Under the pieces are notes generated by a model that made no database searches, was not told where the DNA came from, and was given only the letters and a program-made list of their open reading frames with translations. A DNA stretch of 26,045 bases from Acetothermia bacterium UBA7521 (lineage in GTDB: Bacteria; Bipolaricaulota; Bipolaricaulia; Bipolaricaulales; Bipolaricaulaceae), in the NCBI GenBank assembly GCA_002479455.1, contig DLNB01000065.1, positions 1 to 26,045 on the forward strand. The letters are read 5' to 3'. How positions within the stretch are numbered: position 1 is the first letter of the stretch; each line of letters starts with the position of its first letter. Of this stretch, positions 22,554 to 26,045 are shown piece by piece. A program made the translations under genes and the position numbers.

Positions 22554-23295
22554 ATCCGGTCTCTCCCCTCTTTGAATCCCTCTGAGAGCCCGATGCGCGA
22601 TCCTCAGAGGGGCGCCTCCCGCAAGCCTCGTCTCCTCGAACGTAGGGCCGTCGATCGAGGTCGGGGGTGCCCATCCGTCGTGCCTGGCGCTGCATGAGTC
22701 GGTTTCCCACAACGATGTACAGCCACCGGGGCATCGCCACCCGGGCCGCGTTCCGCACCGCCTCCTCCGGGACCGGCTCGCCTCGGGCGAACGCCTGGGC
22801 CATCAGGTCCAGGGCCCGGCACAGGTTCCGCGTCATGGGGCCCGCCGCGCGCAGGTCCTTCCCTCCGATCGGGGACGTGGCCCCGGCGGTGAGCCCACCT
22901 CTCCACGCCCAACCCACCTCATCGGCGAACCGGCGGCAGATAGCGAGGGCCACCTCCGTGTGCACCGGTTCCGGATAGCCGGAGTGCACGATCGCCGAGA
23001 ACAGGGGCCGGTCGCCCGCCCTCTCTCCGGCGTCGGCCCATGCTTCGAGCGTGGCGGTGGCCAGCGCGTTGATCGCGTCATGGTAGAGCGACGCCACGAG
23101 CACAACATGCTGACACTCTGGCACTTCCTCGACCGCGCGCCGCACGTCGCCCTGCAACCCGCCGCTCTCAGCTATGTCGAGGAAGCGAACGGGCACACCC
23201 GCGTTCGCCAACGCGTCGGCCAGGTACCGGCCGATGGCCGCGGAGTTGCTGCGACGGCGGTGACTGGCAGCGACCACGAGGACCGTCCTGCTCAT
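22549..23295 (-). CDS. Flavodoxin-fold NAD(P)H-dependent FMN reductase-like protein
   Basis: A 248-aa protein. It begins MSRTVLVVAASHRRRSNSAA, matching the N-terminal strand and phosphate-binding loop of flavodoxin-like FMN reductases (GSxRxxS/N pattern). The VVLVASLYHDAINA segment corresponds to the flavin isoalloxazine loop. ATG 23295 overlaps the upstream gene's stop as ATGA and has GGGAG 7 nt upstream, indicating coupled translation and probably joint function. The last 30 residues are basic and low in hydrophobics, and the stop codon lies within a REP element. Substrate unknown. Confidence 0.72.
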   Translation of the reverse strand: MSRTVLVVAASHRRRSNSAAIGRYLADALANAGVPVRFLDIAESGGLQGDVRRAVEEVPECQHVVLVASLYHDAINALATATLEAWADAGERAGDRPLFSAIVHSGYPEPVHTEVALAICRRFADEVGWAWRGGLTAGATSPIGGKDLRAAGPMTRNLCRALDLMAQAFARGEPVPEEAVRNAARVAMPRWLYIVVGNRLMQRQARRMGTPDLDRRPYVRGDEACGRRPSEDRASGSQRDSKRGETGS

Positions 23296-23885
23296 GGCCG
23301 CTCTCCCACCTCGCACGCCAGGGCCATCAGTTCACGGTCGAGCGCTGCCGCGGTGAGATCCCCCTCCAGCACCACCGTTCGGTGATCGGTCTGGAAGTTG
23401 ATCGCGTTCCGCTCGGTCAGCCGGGTGTACAGGAGGCGCGCTTCGGGATCCGCCGACGGCTGCCAGCCGACGAACAGCATGAACGGGCGGCGGGGATACC
23501 TCAGCCGGTGGTGCATCTCCCCGCGGTACATCATGAACAGCGGGTGGACGTTGGGCAACGTGCGTTCAAACACGCGCTTCGCCGCCGCGGGGTACCCCCC
23601 GAAGCGAATCCCCGAGACGAACGCGAACAGGTCAGACTGTGCCATGAGCCGGGGGATGTCGCGGCCGTCGTCGCGCACCACGCACTCGCCAGGCGTCCGG
23701 AACGCACACGCGTTGCAGACGCGACACGCCCCGATCTTGGCCGCGTGGAAGTCCATCCGATCCACGTGCCATCCGAGATCGCTGAGATGACGAGCCAGAC
23801 CTGCACTGATGCGGTCTGGTATGTCGCCCGGGGTGCTGCTCCCGTTGAGGACGAATGCTCGGCGGGACGTAAAAACGTCAGGCAT
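23292..23885 (-). CDS. Iron-sulfur flavoprotein (Isf-like, flavodoxin fold)
   Basis: A 197-aa protein. FVLNGSSTPGD is the flavodoxin-type FMN phosphate loop. The cysteine set C54-x2-C57-x2-C60-x7-C68 (ACRVCNACAF ... GECVVRDD) fits the compact 4Fe-4S motif of iron-sulfur flavoproteins, followed by the DDGRDI and SGIRFGGYPAAAKRVFERT segments that line the flavin site. Such proteins pass electrons or reduce quinones and small oxidants. ATG 23885 is preferred: a CATAAT box ends 9 nt upstream, with no SD, and upstream residues come from the repeat. It forms a two-gene operon with the next FMN reductase-like gene (ATGA overlap). Confidence 0.78.
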   Translation of the reverse strand: MPDVFTSRRAFVLNGSSTPGDIPDRISAGLARHLSDLGWHVDRMDFHAAKIGACRVCNACAFRTPGECVVRDDGRDIPRLMAQSDLFAFVSGIRFGGYPAAAKRVFERTLPNVHPLFMMYRGEMHHRLRYPRRPFMLFVGWQPSADPEARLLYTRLTERNAINFQTDHRTVVLEGDLTAAALDRELMALACEVGERP

Positions 23886-23894
23886 GACCCACGG

Positions 23895-23900
23895 ATTATG
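23895..23900 (-). promoter_or_regulatory. -10-like box just before the Isf-like gene
   Basis: CATAAT on the minus strand, 9 nt from ATG, with no SD. Confidence 0.4.
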
Positions 23901-23928
23901 CCGGACCGGGCGCAGAAGAGTATGCCGT

Positions 23929-24047
23929 CGCGAAGATGTCCGCCGTAGCGTCACAGCTTGTCTGCGACGGCCTACCCCACGCTGCCTCACCGACAACCGA
24001 CGAACCACCCAACCGAACTCCCGTCGGGCATGAAGCCCGCCGCTACG
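23929..24047. repeat. 119-bp composite REP element, copy 2
   Basis: Direct repeat of 22435-22553 with 117 of 119 bases identical by my alignment. It lies upstream of the flavoprotein operon and between it and the EamA gene end. Confidence 0.85.
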
Positions 24048-24076
24048 TTCTACTCTCCGGTAGAACTGACTCTCAC

Positions 24077-25111
24077 CTAGCGGTGGACGTGCCGATGGTG
24101 AGGGTCGGGACGATGCGGATGGCTGTGGGACAGGGGCAGATGCTCGTGGTTGTGCGCGTGGAGGAGTTCAGCGCTGTCCATGCCCGGATGATCGTGGGCG
24201 TGGTGGCCGTCGTCGTGCCGGTGGCGGTGGGAGTGGAATAGGTTCTCGTGGGTATGTTCGTGAGCGTGCTTCTCCCTCCCCAGCACCGCCACCGCTAGGA
24301 CCATGAGCGGCAGGGCCGCGTAGAACAGGACTGCAGGGGTCCCTCGGTAGATGAGCAGGGAGAGGGCGGCGCCCACGAACGGGGCCGTGCCGAACACCGC
24401 GCCGGTGCGCGCCGCGCCGATCGCGCGCAGCGAGCGAACGAAGAACACGATGCTCAGCCCGTAGCTCACCGCGCCGAGCGCCAGAGCCAGGAGCGCTGTC
24501 CACCACGCCGGCAGCGGTCGTCCCAACGTCAGGCCAAGGAGGACCGAGATCGCTCCCGCCGCAGTCCCTTTGAGGAAGACGATCTTCCTTGGATCCTTGA
24601 GTGAGATGCGGCCCGTGAAGTTGTTGTCCAGTCCCCACGCCACACACGCGGCCAGGATGAGAGCGGCGCCGAGTGAGATCCCCCACGCCTGGGTGGGGTC
24701 GAGGGCGAGGAGGATTCCTCCGGCGGTCACGAGGGCGATCGCCACCCAGGTCCGCCGACCCGTGGCCTCGCCGAAGAAGAGGGCGGCCACAAGGCCCGTG
24801 GCGACGACCTCGAAGTTCAAGAGGAGCGACGCGGTCGCGGCTGGCGTCTGCCGCAACCCAAACAAGAGCAAGATTGGGCCCACAACCCCTCCGGCGAGGA
24901 TCGCCCCTACAAGCCACGGCATGTCCGCGCGCTCCAGCCGTGCCTCGCGCCTCCTACTGGATGCCGAGAGGGTCAGTGCGAGCCCTTGGGTCACCCCAGC
25001 TCCGAGGTAGAGGAGGCCGGCAAGCATGATCGGATCGACATCGCCAAGAAGGAGCTTGGAGAGAGGCGTGCTCAACCCGAACAGGAACGAGGCGACGATG
25101 GCGTAGATCAC
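24077..25111 (-). CDS. EamA-family DMT transporter with His-rich C-terminal tail
   Basis: A 344-aa protein from GTG 25111. Ten predicted helices form two EamA repeats: IYAIVASFLFGLSTPLSKLL at the start and the second repeat from about ISLGAALILAACVAWGLD. Typical EamA marks are LLLNFEVVATGLVAALFFGE and FGTAPFVGAALSLLIYRG. After helix 10 a 66-residue tail carries 23 His (HAHEHTH, HSHRHRH, HHAHDH, HSHPH), which would bind Ni, Co, Zn or Cu at the membrane face. A frame reaches ATG 25282, but that would overlap the ArsR start and precede the promoter. Divergent from ArsR, so metal export or buffering under ArsR control is a reasonable inference. Confidence 0.82.
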   Translation of the reverse strand: MIYAIVASFLFGLSTPLSKLLLGDVDPIMLAGLLYLGAGVTQGLALTLSASSRRREARLERADMPWLVGAILAGGVVGPILLLFGLRQTPAATASLLLNFEVVATGLVAALFFGEATGRRTWVAIALVTAGGILLALDPTQAWGISLGAALILAACVAWGLDNNFTGRISLKDPRKIVFLKGTAAGAISVLLGLTLGRPLPAWWTALLALALGAVSYGLSIVFFVRSLRAIGAARTGAVFGTAPFVGAALSLLIYRGTPAVLFYAALPLMVLAVAVLGREKHAHEHTHENLFHSHRHRHDDGHHAHDHPGMDSAELLHAHNHEHLPLSHSHPHRPDPHHRHVHR

Positions 25112-25179
25112 GCCAGGGGCGTCATCCGTTCGCTCGCGTCTCGCGGCCGTTGCGCTGCGGGGGGCATCGTGCGAGAACC

Positions 25180-25208
25180 ATTCTAGGTTGACACGCGAGA
25201 CGCGGCAA
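25180..25208 (-). promoter_or_regulatory. Promoter of the His-tailed EamA gene
   Basis: On the minus strand TTGCCG (25203-25208), 17 nt, TAGAAT (25180-25185). It lies downstream of the ATG at 25282, supporting the shorter start. Confidence 0.5.
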
Positions 25209-25231
25209 GCCGGGGCGCCAGCGCTTGGGGC

Positions 25232-25260
25232 TTGACCTCCTTCCCAGGTGAAGCTAAAGT
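25232..25260 (+). promoter_or_regulatory. Promoter of arsR-like gene, divergent control region
   Basis: TTGACC (25232-25237), exactly 17 nt, TAAAGT (25255-25260), 10 nt before ATG 25271; no SD. An AAGTACTT palindrome (25257-25264) overlaps the -10 and could be part of the ArsR operator. Confidence 0.65.
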
Positions 25261-25270
25261 ACTTGCGCGA

Positions 25271-25627
25271 ATGCTTAAACAAAAGACGGCCCCCAGTGCC
25301 CCGGAGGACGTGGCGCGCCTGTGCCGTGCCCTATCCGTGGAGACGCGGGTGCGGATGCTCGCCCTCCTCCAGAGGCGCTCGATGTGCGTGGGCGCGTTGG
25401 CCCGGGCGCTGGGGATCACCGACGCCGCCGTATCCCAGCATCTGCGCGTGTTGCGCGATGCGGAGCTCGTGATCGCCGAGCGGCGCGGTCACTTCGTCCA
25501 CTACACGATCGATCCCGACACGGTGGATCGTTGGCAGCACGCCGTGGTCGGCCTACTCAGCATTGGAGATGAGCACACGCCCGCGAACGCGGACTGCGAG
25601 ATGACGCGCAGAGGAGGTGAACGATGA
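25271..25627 (+). CDS. ArsR/SmtB-family transcriptional regulator
   Basis: A 118-aa winged-helix repressor. ATG 25271 is chosen because the TTG at 25232 is the -35 element. Helices ALSVETRVRMLALLQRRSM and the recognition helix TDAAVSQHLRVLRDAELV (about 50-67) are typical, followed by the wing (AERRGHFVHYTID). Cys39 sits in SMCVGAL at the alpha-3 position where the metal-sensing ELCxC motif occurs, but only one Cys of the pair is present; Cys18 and a C-terminal Cys/His tail (DEHTPANADCE) could supply further ligands. It presumably represses its own promoter and that of the divergent transporter. The stop overlaps the next start as ATGA. Confidence 0.88.
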   Translation: MLKQKTAPSAPEDVARLCRALSVETRVRMLALLQRRSMCVGALARALGITDAAVSQHLRVLRDAELVIAERRGHFVHYTIDPDTVDRWQHAVVGLLSIGDEHTPANADCEMTRRGGER

Positions 25628-25743
25628 CCGAGAAAAAGGGTTGCCAGAAGCCGGAGAACCTCAAGGGCAAGCCGAGTGAGTGCACGCCCGAGCAGATCAA
25701 GAAGTGCCACGGTTCGGAGAAGACCCATCCGTGCACGAAGTAG
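25624..25743 (+). CDS. 39-aa Cys-rich protein coupled to ArsR
   Basis: Encodes a 39-residue product starting MTEKKGCQKPENLKGKPSEC and ending KKCHGSEKTHPCTK. Four Cys (7, 20, 28, 37) and two His (29, 35) in a Lys-rich background resemble a small zinc- or soft-metal-binding peptide. The start overlaps the ArsR stop by 4 nt and GGAGG lies 5-6 nt upstream, so it is translated with the regulator. It may be a metal chaperone, buffer or accessory ligand for ArsR or the His-tailed transporter. No named family known to me. Confidence 0.75.
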   Translation: MTEKKGCQKPENLKGKPSECTPEQIKKCHGSEKTHPCTK

Positions 25744-25771
25744 CACCGCCACGGTAGATCGCCAGAAACCC

Positions 25772-25816
25772 CGGGCCCGAGGGGATAACCTATCTCCCTC
25801 GGGCCCGTGTCTCTTG
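25772..25816 (+). terminator. Terminator of the arsR-Cys-rich operon
   Basis: CGGGCCCGAGGG (25772-25783) pairs with CCCTCGGGCCCG (25796-25807), a perfect 12-bp stem with a 12-nt loop, followed by TGTCTCTTG. Confidence 0.75.
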
Positions 25817-25892
25817 CCGTGTCTCCTCCCTGGGAGTTCGTCCAGTCATTGACTGTGAAGATGGCGTGGCGCCATAGTCCGTCTGCAACAGC

Positions 25893-26043
25893 GGTTCCGT
25901 AGCGTCGGACCCTGTGTCCGACGGTCGTTCACGTGCCTGCGTAGCGTCGTAGCCTTTATGAGACAGCCTGGCCCGAGCTGTCTCACCGAGAACCGGCGAA
26001 ACGTCGACCTAAACTGTCGTCGGGCATGAAGCCCGACGCTACG
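25893..26043. repeat. REP-like unit plus composite element at the right edge
   Basis: A single hairpin GTCGGAC-CCTGT-GTCCGAC (about 25903-25921) is followed by a composite starting GCGTAGCGTCG at 25934, with linker GAGAACCGGCGAA, and ending in CGTCGGGC-ATGAA-GCCCGACG and CTACG. The left hairpin of the composite is altered (TAGCCTTTATGAGACAG). Confidence 0.65.
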
Positions 26044-26045
26044 AA

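Noticed and set aside
25112..25282. Longer N-terminus for the EamA transporter from ATG 25282
   Set aside because: It would overlap the ArsR start, precede the predicted promoter, and add 57 residues unlike EamA proteins.
10639..26043. CRISPR array
   Set aside because: The recurrent units are irregularly spaced hairpins in both orientations across the genome window, without uniform spacers or cas genes.
1..26045. tRNA, rRNA or a known riboswitch
   Set aside because: I saw no cloverleaf-like CCA-ending sequence, rRNA segment or recognisable riboswitch core; a covariance-model scan would be needed to exclude them.

Overview
This 26 kb window is GC-rich bacterial DNA. It has Shine-Dalgarno (SD) sites, sigma70-like promoters, UvrC and short ATGA operon overlaps. 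The gene mix (many small transporters, orphan enzymes, a long FN3 lipoprotein) and abundant REP-like hairpins fit a poorly characterised lineage. My guess is a candidate phylum such as Bipolaricaulota/Acetothermia, but this is a low-confidence impression and nothing here is a taxonomic marker.

Layout. 1-1272: the tail of an unknown gene, then a BtrH/C39-like protein. 1273-2215: a gene graveyard with a broken FecCD-type ABC permease (-) and an IS3-family transposase tail (+). 2324-3022: M23 peptidase (-). 3264-6185: uvrC and an M42 aminopeptidase. 6324-7709: an MFS exporter (-) with a palindromic operator in its promoter, divergent from an RHH antitoxin/MazF toxin pair (7972-8621). 8622-9200: WD40 remnant. 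9221-10630: an Lpd-like flavoprotein disulfide reductase lacking the usual catalytic His/Glu. 11037-13438: GNAT protein, APH-like kinase (-) and a small membrane protein. 13618-15456: six-repeat FN3 lipoprotein with a strong terminator. 15716-16558: patatin-like lipase (-). 16634-17509: three tandem self-contained mini-transcription units (-) encoding tiny Lys-rich proteins. 17588-20409: TauE/SafE permease, YdcZ-type DMT protein, NUDIX hydrolase and a frameshifted methyltransferase. 20824-22265: a GNAT-like gene with a coupled 56-aa ORF, and a Cys-rich exported protein. 22549-23885: two overlapping flavodoxin-fold genes flanked by 119-bp direct repeats. 25111-24077: an EamA transporter with a 66-residue His-rich tail, divergent from ArsR plus a coupled 39-aa Cys-rich protein (25271-25743).

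The strongest candidates for undescribed biology are two. The first is the array at 16634-17509, where promoter, 5'UTR hairpin, SD, tiny basic ORF and terminator recur three times; two copies also share a 15-bp upstream box at the same distance from the -35. The second is the putative metal-handling module at 24077-25743. Across the window, six genes have a -10-like box 6-10 nt before the start codon and no SD, suggesting leaderless transcripts. REP-like hairpins combine into a composite element of about 105-120 bp present at four sites.
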